In this document: in pieces, positions 1 to 10,785 of the stretch
How positions within the stretch are numbered: the stretch's first letter is position 1
Layout of the letters: every line of letters begins with the position of its first letter
From: Odiellus spinosus
Taxonomy: Eukaryota > Arthropoda > Arachnida > Opiliones > Phalangiidae
Direction of reading: 5' to 3'
Length of the DNA: 64,000 nt
Assembly: GCA_963920705.1 (NCBI GenBank)
Contig: OY987233.1
Location: forward strand, 7,740,001-7,804,000
Made by a program: the position numbers and the translations under genes
The notes under the pieces: generated by a model
What the model saw: only the letters and a program-made list of their open reading frames with translations
Database searches by the model: none
What the model was told of the DNA's origin: nothing

Positions 1-1633
1 TTAATCGAATTTATTTTATTCTACGTTTCGTTTAATCGAATTTATTTTATTCTACGTTTCGTTTAATCGAATTTATTTTATTCTACGTTTCGTTTAATCG
101 AATTTACTTTATTCTACGTTTCGTTTAATCGAATTTACTTTATTCTACGTTTCGTTTAATCGAATTTATTTTATTCTACGTTTCGTTTAATCGAATTTAT
201 TTTATTCTACGTTTCGTTTAATCGAATTTATTTTATTCTACGTTTCGTTTAATCGAATTTATTTTATTCTACGTTTCGTTTAATCGAATTTATTTTATTC
301 TACGTTTCGTTTAATCGAATTTATTTTATTCTACGTTTCGTTTAATCGAATTTATTTTATTCTACGTTTCGTTTAATCGAATTTATTTTATTCTACGTTT
401 CGTTTAATCGAATTTATTTTATTCTACGTTTCGTTTAATCGAATTTATTTTATTCTACGTTTCGTTTAATCGAATTTATTTTATTCTACGTTTCGTTTAA
501 TCGAATTTATTTTATTCTACGTTTCGTTTAATCGAATTTATTTTATTCTACGTTTCGTTTAATCGAATTTATTTTATTCTACGTTTCGTTTAATCGAATT
601 TATTTTATTCTACGTTTCGTTTAATCGAATTTATTTTATTCTACGTTTCGTTTAATCGAATTTATTTTATTCTACGTTTCGTTTAATCGAATTTATTTTA
701 TTCTACGTTTCGTTTAATCGAATTTATTTTATTCTACGTTTCGTTTAATCGAATTTATTTTATTCTACGTTTCGTTTAATCGAATTTATTTTATTCTACG
801 TTTCGTTTAATCGAATTTATTTTATTCTACGTTTCGTTTAATCGAATTTATTTTATTCTACGTTTCGTTTAATCGAATTTATTTTATTCTACGTTTCGTT
901 TAATCGAATTTATTTTATTCTACGTTTCGTTTAATCGAATTTATTTTATTCTACGTTTCGTTTAATCGAATTTATTTTATTCTACGTTTCGTTTAATCGA
1001 ATTTATTTTATTCTACGTTTCGTTTAATCGAATTTATTTTATTCTACGTTTCGTTTAATCGAATTTATTTTATTCTACGTTTCGTTTAATCGAATTTATT
1101 TTATTCTACGTTTCGTTTAATCGAATTTATTTTATTCTACGTTTCGTTTAATCGAATTTATTTTATTCTACGTTTCGTTTAATCGAATTTATTTTATTCT
1201 ACGTTTCGTTTAATCGAATTTATTTTATTCTACGTTTCGTTTAATCGAATTTATTTTATTCTACGTTTCGTTTAATCGAATTTATTTTATTCTACGTTTC
1301 GTTTAATCGAATTTATTTTATTCTACGTTTCGTTTAATCGAATTTATTTTATTCTACGTTTCGTTTAATCGAATTTATTTTATTCTACGTTTCGTTTAAT
1401 CGAATTTATTTTATTCTACGTTTCGTTTAATCGAATTTATTTTATTCTACGTTTCGTTTAATCGAATTTATTTTATTCTACGTTTCGTTTAATCGAATTT
1501 ATTTTATTCTACGTTTCGTTTAATCGAATTTATTTTATTCTACGTTTCGTTTAATCGAATTTATTTTATTCTACGTTTCGTTTAATCGAATTTATTTTAT
1601 TCTACGTTTCGTTTAATCGAATTTATTTTATTC
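1..1633. repeat. 31-bp satellite array (about 52 copies)
   Basis: Direct tandem repeat of a 31-bp unit beginning TTTAATCGAATTTATTTTAT and ending CTACGTTTCG. Copies are nearly identical; copies 4 and 5 share a T-to-C change (TTTACTTTATT). The array is cut by the left edge of the window, so its real length is unknown. It ends abruptly at 1633 where unique sequence starts (GGTCCCAAATATT). No open frame crosses it. Confidence 0.98.
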
Positions 1634-2555
1634 GGTCCCAAATATTTTAGATTTCGTAAAATGTCTTTAAAAATGCTATTAAAATTAGTGCTAGTATTTC
1701 CACTTGGATTTATTCTCTAAAAATCGCCAAAATTGCAAACGCTTTTCGGTCGAATGGAAATTCGGTCCAATGGTACACAAGTCATACATTCCCAAGTAAC
1801 GTTAATGTGAAAACCAATATTTATAAATTTATAGTTTAACTGTTAAATTCGCAATCGTGTGAAAGCCTCTTGTATATCAGTCCTTGTGTGGCCGGGAAGA
1901 GAGAATTTTAAGGTGTGTAGGTAACCGAAATGAAATGACGTTGGGGTCCCCAATATCCCATAGGTGAGCTCGACCCTATACTAGGGGCTGGATCATTAGG
2001 GCACCTAGAAAACAGAAAAAGGTACAACCAATGTTCCCTCTCCATTCTAGATTATTCCCCAACCAACCTGGGGTAAAGATAGAAAATAAACCTAACCTAA
2101 AAATATATATCCCTAACATTTTGGTACATTGGCTCGCGCGATGCCGGGCGTCTCTCTTACGCAGCACGCGCCTAGGCCGGGCCCGTAGCATCTGGTTGGG
2201 CATCTGGTTCGAAAGGGGAGTTGTAGGGGTCTTTCTCTCTCTCTCTGGTATATTAATATTAAAGGTAGTATGCAGTTATGTTACGATAAGACTCCAATCT
2301 TGGCTAAATCTTTCTTTTTTCATTAAATTTTAAGTCTAAAGAATCAATTTTCTAGGATATTTTCCCTTAATTAATTTCCCGCGAGTCTGAAACTATGATT
2401 TAATTTCTTCCAGCGTTGAATCTTATCGCCATTTCAATTGATAATACGGTTAATAAATAGGCCTAATCAAAATTATTAATTTGATAAGATATGCCACGCG
2501 GAATTACTAACATTTTTATAACGTTATTGTAATTGTAACTAGAAGATCAATAAAA
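1634..2555. other. No gene recognised; GC-richer patch at 2125-2230
   Basis: Mostly AT-rich single-copy sequence. A GC-rich stretch around 2125-2230 (GCGCGATGCCGGGCGTC, CCTAGGCCGGGCCCG) lies inside short overlapping frames on both strands (2031-2333 + and 1976-2203 -). Neither resembles a protein family I know. A TTTCCCGC motif near 2373 precedes the E2F-like repeat that follows. Confidence 0.5.
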
Positions 2556-2840
2556 ATCACGCGCTAGAATTTCGCGGGAAAACTTTAGATTTGGCTCGCT
2601 TTTTGATATCAATAAATAAAAATCACGCGCTGTAATTTTGCGGGAAATCTAATGATTTTGGCGCGCTTTTGTAAATCAATGAATAAAAACACGAGCTGGA
2701 ATTTCGCGGGAAAACTTAACATTTGGCGCGTTTTTTGATATGAATTGAATCACGCGCTGGATTTTCGCGGGAAAAACCTTTGGCGCCTCTTTAGTAATTA
2801 ATAAATTAAAATTACGCGCTGAAATTTCGCGGGAAAACAT
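2556..2840. repeat. 62-66-bp minisatellite with E2F-like sites (about 5 copies)
   Basis: Five degenerate copies of a unit reading roughly (A)TCACGCGCT..AATTTCGCGGGAAAAC..ATTTGGCGCG..AATAAATAAAA. The GCGGGAAA core is present in every copy, at 2574, 2640, 2706, 2767 and 2829 (spacing 66, 66, 61, 62). TTTGGCGC follows it in copies 2 to 4. Both strings match the E2F/DP consensus TTTSSCGC on one strand or the other. Whether they bind E2F is inference. Confidence 0.85.
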
Positions 2841-4149
2841 TTATTTTAAATTATTCCCCTTTTGAAAATGGGCTTTAATTAAATTTTCAAAAGGGAATCA
2901 TTTAAAAAAAAACTGTTTCCGTGTTTATATCATTAAAAACTAACGAGGATATAATTAATTAAATAGTTTACAAACGACGTGAGAAGGTGATTACATTATA
3001 AAATCAAATATATTTAAGCAAGCTGTTTTACATATTTTCATTCTCCCTTGAATTAAGGAGAAGGGTCCCATACGTGAAGCTGGAGCTCAGGTAAAAAACG
3101 CTTTTTTATACACCCAGATGGAACATTTGAGATGGAATGGTGAAGAAAAACCCTATAAACCGAGATGGGGATGCTTTGCTCGCATACGATGGGGGCTCAT
3201 GTTGTGCTATTAGCAATCGGGGCACCTGGGATAAAATTCCATCCCCCAACCCATCTTTCCCCACACACGATCTCTCAGTCTTTCTCTTATAGCTCCATCT
3301 TCTTTACCATCATCATCATCATCATCTTTTCTAGGCTCTAGCTATGCGATTTCGTTTGAAACAAGATGGTAGTTCACTATATTATGGTGGTTCTTGTTAT
3401 TTACTTTTCGCTAAGCCTAAATCATCTAAAAGAAGGAAAACTCTTTTACACGATTGTTACCTTGAAAAGTAATTCAATATTCATTATACTAAGCCTTGGA
3501 ATCGATTTAAAGCGTTTCAAAACGTTTCGCTAGAGTCGTGCTAACGGGAAACCGTCTTTTATCAAATCGATTTTGATTCCATTTCTCGAACTGCAAGCTA
3601 GTTAAAATTTCATTTGAAACTCGTGAAGAATTAGCCTCACTTCAATCCTACAGTATGAGTAATAGTATTAGTTTTATTACTATCATCACATCCCTTTACA
3701 ATGTCTAAACTACTGTCTATTTCTATATATAATCTTTATTTTTGACTTCTGGACAATATATAAAAACTTTTTTATTTGGGGGGAATTTGGGGGTATTTTT
3801 CCGGAGCCTGAGGTGATTATTCTATGTTTAATATAATGTCAGGTCGAGCTTTGTGATATCTAGACGCGATATGAATTAATAGTTCCGGTCCTAATGACTA
3901 TACTTTCTAACATTGGCGTTCTTCGTGTAATCGTGTTCATCCCCTTCGCCCCCTAGCGGTTCGAACCTTCATGGGACCTCATTTATGTTAATTAACTTAT
4001 ATATATCTAAACTCACTTTCATCTGCTCACCAAAATTTAACGCTGTTACTATATAGATTTCTCTTAACCATAAATCTCGGTTAAGCATTAATGTTACGTC
4101 GCATTTTCAACTTAAAGTTCAAGTCTTACTTTTAAATTAATTAACAAGC
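2841..4149. other. No gene recognised; includes a short ATC microsatellite and a family D fragment
   Basis: Contains a hairpin near 2853-2900 (CCCCTTTTGAAAA against TTTTCAAAAGGG), an (ATC)n run near 3306-3329, and about 120 bp of dispersed family D at 3484-3605. The rest is AT-rich with no supported exon. Confidence 0.5.
3484..3605 (+). mobile_element. Family D MITE fragment (D0)
   Basis: Matches the left part of the family D copies at 16207 and 62700: AAGCCTTGGAATCGATTTAA, then TTTCAAAACGTTTCGC, AACGGGAAACCGTCTTTTAT and the CGAACTGC region. The far end is missing. Confidence 0.75.
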
Positions 4150-4385
4150 ACAAAATGGAACAGCTTTTTAAGCACGTTTTTGGTGTTTAAATTAAATTCT
4201 AAAGTTGGTCGAGTTTGAATAAAAGTAAATATGAAATCGGGCCAATCATATTATTTCAGCCTTCAACAGTGCTTGTAATGTCATAACATTAAGAGAATAG
4301 GCCAAGGTCTTGACGTCAAACGCCGGCCTATTCTTTTAATGTTAGGAGGACATTACAAGCACTTTTGAAGCCTGAAATAAAACGA
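4150..4385 (+). mobile_element. Family C MITE, truncated (C1), with its central hairpin
   Basis: Carries the family C interior: AATGGAACAGCTTTTTAAGC, CCAATCATATTATTTCAGCC, then a long hairpin with arms GTAATGTCATAACATTAAGA and the complementary TCTTTTAATGTTAGGAGGAC around TTGACGTCAA. The right end is missing and runs straight into family A copy A1. The AGGGAAACTTGG left terminus is also absent. Confidence 0.8.
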
Positions 4386-4799
4386 TTACATATTTTATAA
4401 TCGCCATTTTCGAAATTTTCAAAATAAAAATTCCCCGCAATACTACGTCATCACTATGGTCACGTGATTTCGCTATTGTATAGAACCTATAGTTGATTCT
4501 CGTCGCGTTCTGGCACCAGTGATAAGGTCACTTTCGCGCGGCCTTTTTCGTAAAAGTACTTAATCCAGATCAAGTCAACTACCTTTCGTATGAAATTAGC
4601 GTTAATTACGTTCCAGAAATAAACTACGTCATATATCGGGAAACAAAATGACCTAATATAATTTTGTAATTTTCATTTTGAAGTTTCTTTCTATTGCGTC
4701 AACCCAGAGGTATAAAATTTTGAATATGACGTTATAATAGTATGATAAAACTAAAAATTTAATCCATAGGTATTCGAAAAAAGTGGTAACAGTCTCACT
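4386..4799 (+). mobile_element. Family A MITE, left-truncated (A1)
   Basis: Family A order is visible: TTTTATAATCGCCATTTTCG, ATTCCCCGCAATACTACGTC, GGTCACGTGATTTCGCTATT, GTTCTGGCACCAGT, CTTTTTCGTAAAAGTACTTA, CCAGAAATAAACTACGTCAT, AATAGTATGATAAAACTAAA. It ends GTAACAGTCTCACT followed by TTAA (4800-4803), the family's right terminus and target site. Confidence 0.85.
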
Positions 4800-5151
4800 T
4801 TAAGTTCAATATGATACCTGCCCTTTAAATAACTGTTGTCTAGCTCACGCGTGTCTGATATTTATGTAAATATTCGCGCGCACGTTAGACTCGAGCGTAC
4901 GAGGCTACTGGTTATTTATGGGTCTACGGTGTTGTCTTGAATATTTTGACCTATTACGCGATTTGAAGTTAAATGGTATCATATACTCCCAACCTTGTTC
5001 GGACTGAGTAACAAAAAATGTTTTGAAAGAAAATTCCGCCTATCTTGACTAATAGATCGTCGTCGTAAAATATGAATTTGATTATTCCTAATAAAACATT
5101 AAATATAACCTATATTTAACATTCTTGGGATAGGGAGTTGTTTTTCATGTC

Positions 5152-5262
5152 TGAGAATCAACTGGAGGTTCTATAAAATAGCCAAATCACGCGACCATAG
5201 TGATGACGTAGTATTGCGGGGAATTTTTATTTTAAAATATTTAAAATTGCGATAAATATTTA
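5152..5262 (-). mobile_element. Family A fragment (A2a)
   Basis: Reverse-orientation fragment: GAGAATCAACTG, AAATCACGCGACCATAGTGA, TGACGTAGTATTGCGGGGAA, TTTTTATTTTAAAA. It is followed immediately by a longer copy in the same orientation (A2b). Confidence 0.8.
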
Positions 5263-5284
5263 TATTTAATAATTATATTTTTAA

Positions 5285-5727
5285 TTTTATCATAATATTA
5301 AAACCCCATATTCAAAATTTGGTACCTCTGCGTTAAGAAAATGACAAAAATATATGTCCTTTTTTTATTCCAATATATGACGTAGGTTATTTCTGGAACG
5401 AAATTAATCTTAATTTTGATACGAAAGGTAGTTGACTTGATCTGGATTAAGTACTTTTACGAAAAAGACCGCACGCTGGTGCCAGAACGCGACGATAATC
5501 AACAGTAGGAAGCTCTATACAATAGCGAAATCATGCGAACTTTCAGTGATGACGTAGATTGCGGGGGATTATTTTTAAAAAATGGTTTTCATAAAATATG
5601 TATTTTTACTTTCGCTGTAATTTTTGACATATGTATATATATATTTTGAATCGTTTCTTAACGATCTTTCCGAAAATGTTACTATATTTCCATTTGGAGT
5701 TCATGAAAAATCCGTGACACCTCACAA
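5285..5727 (-). mobile_element. Family A MITE (A2b), nearly full length
   Basis: Reverse orientation. From left: TTTTATCATAATATTAAAAC, TATGACGTAGGTTATTTCTG, GATCTGGATTAAGTACTTTT, ACGAAAAAGACCGC, GGTGCCAGAACGCGACG, GTGATGACGTAGATTGCGGG, CGATCTTTCCGAAAATG, then CGTGACACCTCACA and a TTAA-like site at 5728-5731. A1 and A2b face opposite ways about 480 bp apart. Confidence 0.85.
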
Positions 5728-5731
5728 TTAA

Positions 5732-6326
5732 AAGATAATCGGATATACGTCAATGCTAGTGAACACACACTTGTTGCGAATTTTACGGAAATACGTTAAG
5801 ATATTTATACTAGAATATAACACAAACTTTTTTTTATTTCTTTCTGTGGAATAATAAAGGAAATTTGCCGCCATTTCCTGAAAAAAAATATGAGAATTGC
5901 GTTAAAAATTTTGGTATTCGCATAAATTTGGTTAACCAATTCCCCCAATATCCATTTTTTTTTAGAAAAAGAAAGATTCCATTTCTAAGATAAAGCGGCA
6001 AAAGCCTTTAACCTTAAAAATAAAACTTTTTCCGGACACGAGCATATCCGTGCTTGGTTATATATTATTATCTGACTCACGTATTTTCTTATTCAATGAA
6101 GTAAAGGCGATATGACACTCTCTAGAAAGACGTACGTTTTACGTAAAAACGAACGATTTCTTAATAATTTTTATTTATTTTCTTAATTATGTTTATATAT
6201 GGTATTTACTTGTAACTATTCTAAACCTAAATGCAGACAAAATAGACTTAAAGCTTTAAACTTATATAATGGAATAAAACCCTTTTGGAGCTATTTGCTA
6301 AAATTTAATACAGAACTTTTTTATAT
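5732..6326. other. No gene recognised
   Basis: AT-rich with several homopolymer A and T runs. The frame at 6199-6387 is short, has no recognisable domain and runs into the following array. Confidence 0.5.
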
Positions 6327-6930
6327 GATCGATACCCACGATAAATTCCCAAATAATCGACACCCATGGTATAAAATCCCCACGTGATCGACACCCACGA
6401 TATTAAACTCACAAATGATCGACACCCACAATATAAAAATCCAAAATGATGGACACCCACGATAGGAAACTAACAAATGATCGACACCCACAATATAAAA
6501 ATCCAAAATGATCGAACACACGATATAAAACTCCAAAATAATCGAACACACGATATAAAACTCCAAAATAATCGAACACACGATATAAAACTCCAAAATA
6601 ATCGAACACACGATATAAAACTCCAAAATAATCGAACACACGATATAAAACTCCAAAATAATCGAACACACGATATAAAACTCCAAAATAATCGAACACA
6701 CGATATAAAATTCCCAAATGATTGACGCTCATGATAGAAAATTTAGAAACGATAGACAACCGCGATTGAAAATTCCCAAATAATCAACACCCACGATATA
6801 AAATTCGTAAAAAGATCGACACCCACGATTGAAAATTCCCAAATGATCGACACCCACCATTAAAAATTCACAAATGATCAACACCCACGATTGAAAATTC
6901 GCTAATGATCGACACCCACAATAGAAAATG
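6327..6930 (+). repeat. About 30-bp minisatellite, forward orientation
   Basis: Unit roughly GATCGACACCCACGATATAA followed by AATTCCCAAAT. Edge copies are degenerate. The core at about 6512-6712 holds seven nearly identical 30-bp copies with an ACACACGATATAAAACTCC variant, so it was homogenised recently. The reverse-complement unit forms a second array at 8515-9287. Repeated peptides readable here are array by-products. Confidence 0.95.
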
Positions 6931-6949
6931 CCAAAAGTATTTTTTTTTT

Positions 6950-7165
6950 CTATAGTAGTTTATTTCTGGATCATAATTAACGATATTTTCAAACGAATGG
7001 TAGTTGACTTGATCTGGATTAAGTACTTTTACGAAAAAGACCGCGCGAAAGCGACCTTATCACTGCGAAAGCGACCTTATTTTGAATCGTTTTTTAACAA
7101 TATTTCCGAATATGCTACTCAATTTGAATTTGGAGTCGATGAAAAATAAATAACAGCCTCACTCT
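6950..7165 (-). mobile_element. Family A MITE with internal deletion (A3)
   Basis: Reverse orientation: TAGTTTATTTCTGGATCATA, GATCTGGATTAAGTACTTTT, GACCGCGCGAAAGCGACCTT, a duplicated CTGCGAAAGCGACCTTAT, then a jump to TTTTGAATCGTTTTTTAACA and the terminal ACAGCCTCACTCTAA. The middle of the family is deleted at the repeated CGAAAGCGACCTTAT. Confidence 0.85.
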
Positions 7166-7631
7166 AATAATAAATAAATTATTGTTGAAGAACAAGCATT
7201 ACTTTCGGAAGACGGAATCATTTTGCGATAACAATCGATTTGAAATTACTTTCACTTCTCCTTTACGATTTTACAGCTATAAGTATAAACTACGAATGAA
7301 GAAAGGTTGTTTTAAGCGGAAGTGACACCCGCTGACTATCATGTCCTTCCGGCGACGAATAGTCGAATAGGTAAAGCGACGGGTGCTATGACGTACGCCC
7401 GCTTAAAAAGAAAACGGGCCTTTTTTCTAATATACGACAAAAAAACAAGGATTTCTTTGTTTTATCGGCATGGAATTAATTATCGGCAGCTTGTCTTTCC
7501 TCCATTATTTATACTTGCCTCTAAGCTATAATTATTTAGTCTGTATAGGAGAAATATTGTTGGAAATTTTGAACGGATATGGTAAAGGAAAAATATCAAA
7601 ATCATAATTTGATTTGGACGAAAAACTATCA
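7166..7631. other. Single-copy spacer, no gene recognised
   Basis: Lies between two inward-facing family A copies (A3 and A4). A 69-codon frame at 7322-7531 has no recognisable domain. CG-containing, otherwise unremarkable. Confidence 0.5.
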
Positions 7632-7635
7632 TTAA

Positions 7636-8012
7636 ACTGAGGCTGTGAAGGATTTTTCATGAGCTCCAAATGAAAAGTGAACAGAATTTTCGGAAAGATC
7701 GTTAAAAATCGATTCAAAATATACACATATGTCATAAAACAAAATTACCGCAACAGTAAAAATACATATTTTATAATCACCATTTCGAAATTTTTAAAAT
7801 AAAAATTCCCCACAATCTACGTCATCATTATGATCGCGTGATTTCTCTATTGTATAGAGCTTCCTACAGTTGATTCTCGTCGCGTTATGGCACCAGTAAT
7901 AAGGTACTTAATCCAGAAACTTCCTTTCGTATGAAAATTATCGTTAATTACGTTCCAGAAATAAACTACGTCATATATCTGAAAACAAATGACTTATATT
8001 TTTCCTTTAAAA
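7636..8012 (+). mobile_element. Family A MITE, right-truncated (A4)
   Basis: TTAA (7632-7635), then ACTGAGGCTGTGAAGGA, CGGAAAGATCGTTAAAAATC, TTTTATAATCACCATTTCG, ATTCCCCACAATCTACGTCA, GCGTTATGGCACCAGTAAT, TTAATTACGTTCCAGAAATA, AACTACGTCATATATCTG. The right terminus is missing. Confidence 0.85.
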
Positions 8013-8514
8013 ATGTGGAGAAAAAGATTGGCTAGCTGGTTGGCTGGCTGTCATTGAATGCTTCGTGTCTGTCGCCCATTATATTAACTGTTATGTATTT
8101 CATTAGGGCCACACCGTCGGGTCTGCCTTATGAAAGAATGTCTATTTTTTTTTTTTTTTTAAAGAAGGGGGAGAATTCGTGGATCACTATTATCTTTTGT
8201 TCCATTGTTAACTTTTATTATTATATCATATTTAAAATGGAAGGCTCGCAAATTTTATTTTATTTATATTGAGTTTTTGACATTTGAACTTGGGAATTTC
8301 ATTAACAATTGCTGTTGGGATTACTTGAGGTAACGGTTACGTTAAATCTAAATTTTTCGTTGGTTGGCTGGAAAGTCCATTTAAACTTTAGATTATCTTT
8401 TATTAAGGATGGTATTCAATTAAAAACAATAATTCTGACCAATTAAAAGACGCCACACCTTTGACTTAGTAAAATATCCGAGATATGCGCGTAATCAAGA
8501 TCTTATTTTTAATT
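8013..8514. other. No gene recognised
   Basis: AT-rich spacer with a GGCTGGCTGG-like short repeat near 8030-8050 and a T run near 8143-8160. No supported exon. Confidence 0.45.
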
Positions 8515-9287
8515 TTTTTATCGTTGGTGTGGATCATTTTTAAACAAAATTATTGTTAGTGTCGGACATTTGTAATTTTTTTTATCGTTGGTGTGGATCA
8601 TTTTTAAACAAAATTATTGTTAGTGTCGGACATATGTAATTTTTTTTATCGTTGGTGTCGAATTTTTAGGAGTTTTTTTCTCGTGGGTGTCGATTTTTTT
8701 TTTTTTTTTTGTATTTGTTATCGAAAGTGTCGATAATTTGGTAATTGTTAACGTGGGTGTGGATCAATTGATAATTATTATTGTGGATGTCGATCATTTC
8801 GGAATTTTGTATCGTTGGCGTCGATCATTAAGGTATTTGTTATCGTGGAACGGTTTGTCGATGGGTGGATGTTGATCATTTAGTAATGTATTTCGCGGAG
8901 TCGATCATTTAGGCATTTTTTTATCGTGTGTGTCGATAATTTTGTTATTTATTATAGCGGTTTCAATCATTTGGGAATTTATCGATCAATTGGAAATTTA
9001 TCGTGTGTGTCGATCATTTAGGAATTGGTTATCGCGGGTATCGATCATTTAGGAATTTTCTTATCGTTGGTGTCGATCATTTAGGAATTTTCTTATCGTC
9101 GGTGTCGATCATTTAGGAATTTTTATTGTTGATGTCGATCATTTAGACATTTTTATCGTGGGTATCGATCATTTAGGAACTAGTTATCGCGGGTGTCGAT
9201 CATTTAGGAATTAGTTATCGTGGGTATAGATCATTTGAAAATCTATCGTGGGTGTTGGTAATTTGAAAATTGGTTATCGTGTTGAAA
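8515..9287 (-). repeat. Same about 30-bp minisatellite, reverse orientation
   Basis: Unit TGTCGATCATTTAGGAATTT then TTTATCGTGGG, the reverse complement of the array at 6327-6930. Copies are more degenerate and some are longer; a TGTGGATCATTTTTAAACAA variant is repeated at the left edge. About 22-25 copies. Confidence 0.93.
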
Positions 9288-9967
9288 GCATGCGATTCAA
9301 TGAGCTTAAATCACTGACATAAGCACAATAACTATACTACTTAGGTACGGTAATTCATAATTTTAAAATCAACTTCCTATAACCGTTATTATTACCAGTA
9401 CATCACTTAAGATGACGGTTAAAAGATAAAAAAATAGGAAGTTAACGAAATAAATTTTAAACACTCAAAAATGGCCATTTCATTTTATTATTTAAGGGTT
9501 ATCATTACACTGTATACGAAATTCACTACTTGTGTAAGATATATTCGATAATAACCTTAGAAACGATAAGCATTCCCGTAATAAAAACCTGTTTTTCAAT
9601 AGAAAATCTCGCCTATAGTAAGATTGCAATATAATAAAAATAAAGTATATACAATAATACATTGATAAAGACACAATTCATAAGTATATATCTCTTCAAA
9701 TGGAGTGCTATTCTGTCATTTCATTCAATGCGGGTTGCTGTATAAAGGCTTGAATATCTTTCAAGCCATTACACAGCTGGGTTCGAGCACTCGTTCATCT
9801 ATCCCGGATCATTTTTATGAATGACAAATGAATAAAAAAAATTAGAATTTTACCGATTCCAAAAGATTTTTTGAAATAGATCATTTTTTATCGGACTCAT
9901 GGCTGCCGGGTAATAATTTTTTCTGACAAAATTAACCTAACCAAACCGGATATGCATTTTTTTTTGG
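9288..9967. other. No gene recognised
   Basis: AT-rich. The minus-strand frame 9492-9674 is hydrophobic and low in complexity, without a recognisable domain. Confidence 0.45.
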
Positions 9968-10370
9968 GATGGTGATTCCGAAAATAAATTCAAAACAGGG
10001 TTGCCACAGGTCAGTGAAAAGTCATGGAATTTGACAATGAACCAAAAAAGTCAGGGAAAAGTCAGGGAATTTCAAGATATTTTAAAAAGTCAGGGAATTT
10101 AAAGATCTTTCGAGAAGCAATCATTATCTGCAGAAAAGATTTGAAGCTGACCGTGTCAGTTGTATAGATTAGAACAAAGATATGCATGCAAAAAGTTTGG
10201 CGAACGCAATTGCAAAATAATATAAAAATAAAAGGTTAAAAATTGGATAGTATTAGCTGAAACGGTCAGGGAAAATCGGTGGAAAAGGTCAGGGAAAAAC
10301 CTGGAATTTGAATCTGAAAAACTGTGGCAACCCTGCAAAAGCTGTTCCATTTTTAGCTCCAAGTTTCCCT
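9968..10370 (+). mobile_element. Family C MITE right end (C5), split by a hAT-like MITE
   Basis: Starts with ATGGTGATTCCGAAAATAAA as in family C copies C2 and C3. It is interrupted at 9996-10335, resumes as CAAAAGCTGTTCC, TTTTTAGCTCCAAGTTTCCC and ends at TTAA (10371-10374). Only the right portion of family C is present. Confidence 0.85.
9996..10335. mobile_element. hAT-like MITE (family R), 340 bp, with 5-bp target duplication
   Basis: Perfect 14-bp terminal inverted repeats CAGGGTTGCCACAG ... CTGTGGCAACCCTG, flanked on both sides by CAAAA (9991-9995 and 10336-10340). The family C sequence on either side rejoins cleanly when the element is removed. The interior has several copies of (A)GTCAGGGAATTT, which also builds the array at 21900. 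The hAT assignment rests on the CAGGG-type ends; 8 bp is the usual hAT duplication, so the superfamily is tentative. Confidence 0.85.
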
Positions 10371-10374
10371 TTAA

Positions 10375-10785
10375 TTTCTAACCTTGTCAAAATACGGCTT
10401 TTGCATGTAGAGTATTTGAAAAATTCATGAATTCGTTTGGTAAATATGAGTTTTCTTTAGAAAAAAATTCAGCGTATGTTTCATGGATAAGGGTGCATTT
10501 TTGAATAGGATTAACGCCGTGGTTATATATTTGTTTTTAGGATTACTCTTATAAGGACGTATACGTTTAATATTGTAGGGGTTTGATTTTTACCGTGGCT
10601 ATTTTTATGTGCTGCAGTTAATGAATTTATAAGAGAGTCAATATAAAATGAGTCAAACCGAATGTAAGCTGAGTTGAAGTGTAATCTTATATGTACATCT
10701 ACTAGCTAATATCCGGCAAAAATGAAGGTCTTTAAAAAACTATTACAAAACCTCTTAAACATCGCGATAGACTTTATCCTCTAGT
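10375..10785. other. No gene recognised
   Basis: AT-rich sequence without a supported exon or repeat. Confidence 0.45.

Noticed and set aside
1-1633. CRISPR-like regular repeats
   Set aside because: Direct head-to-tail repeats with no unique spacers, in an animal genome.
3936-3975. tRNA-like GCGGTTCGAACC string
   Set aside because: Looks like a B box, but no A box, anticodon arm or acceptor pairing is present upstream.
6321-6759. Repetitive frames on both strands in the 30-bp array
   Set aside because: Unit length divisible by three keeps frames open by chance; both strands are open over the same bases.
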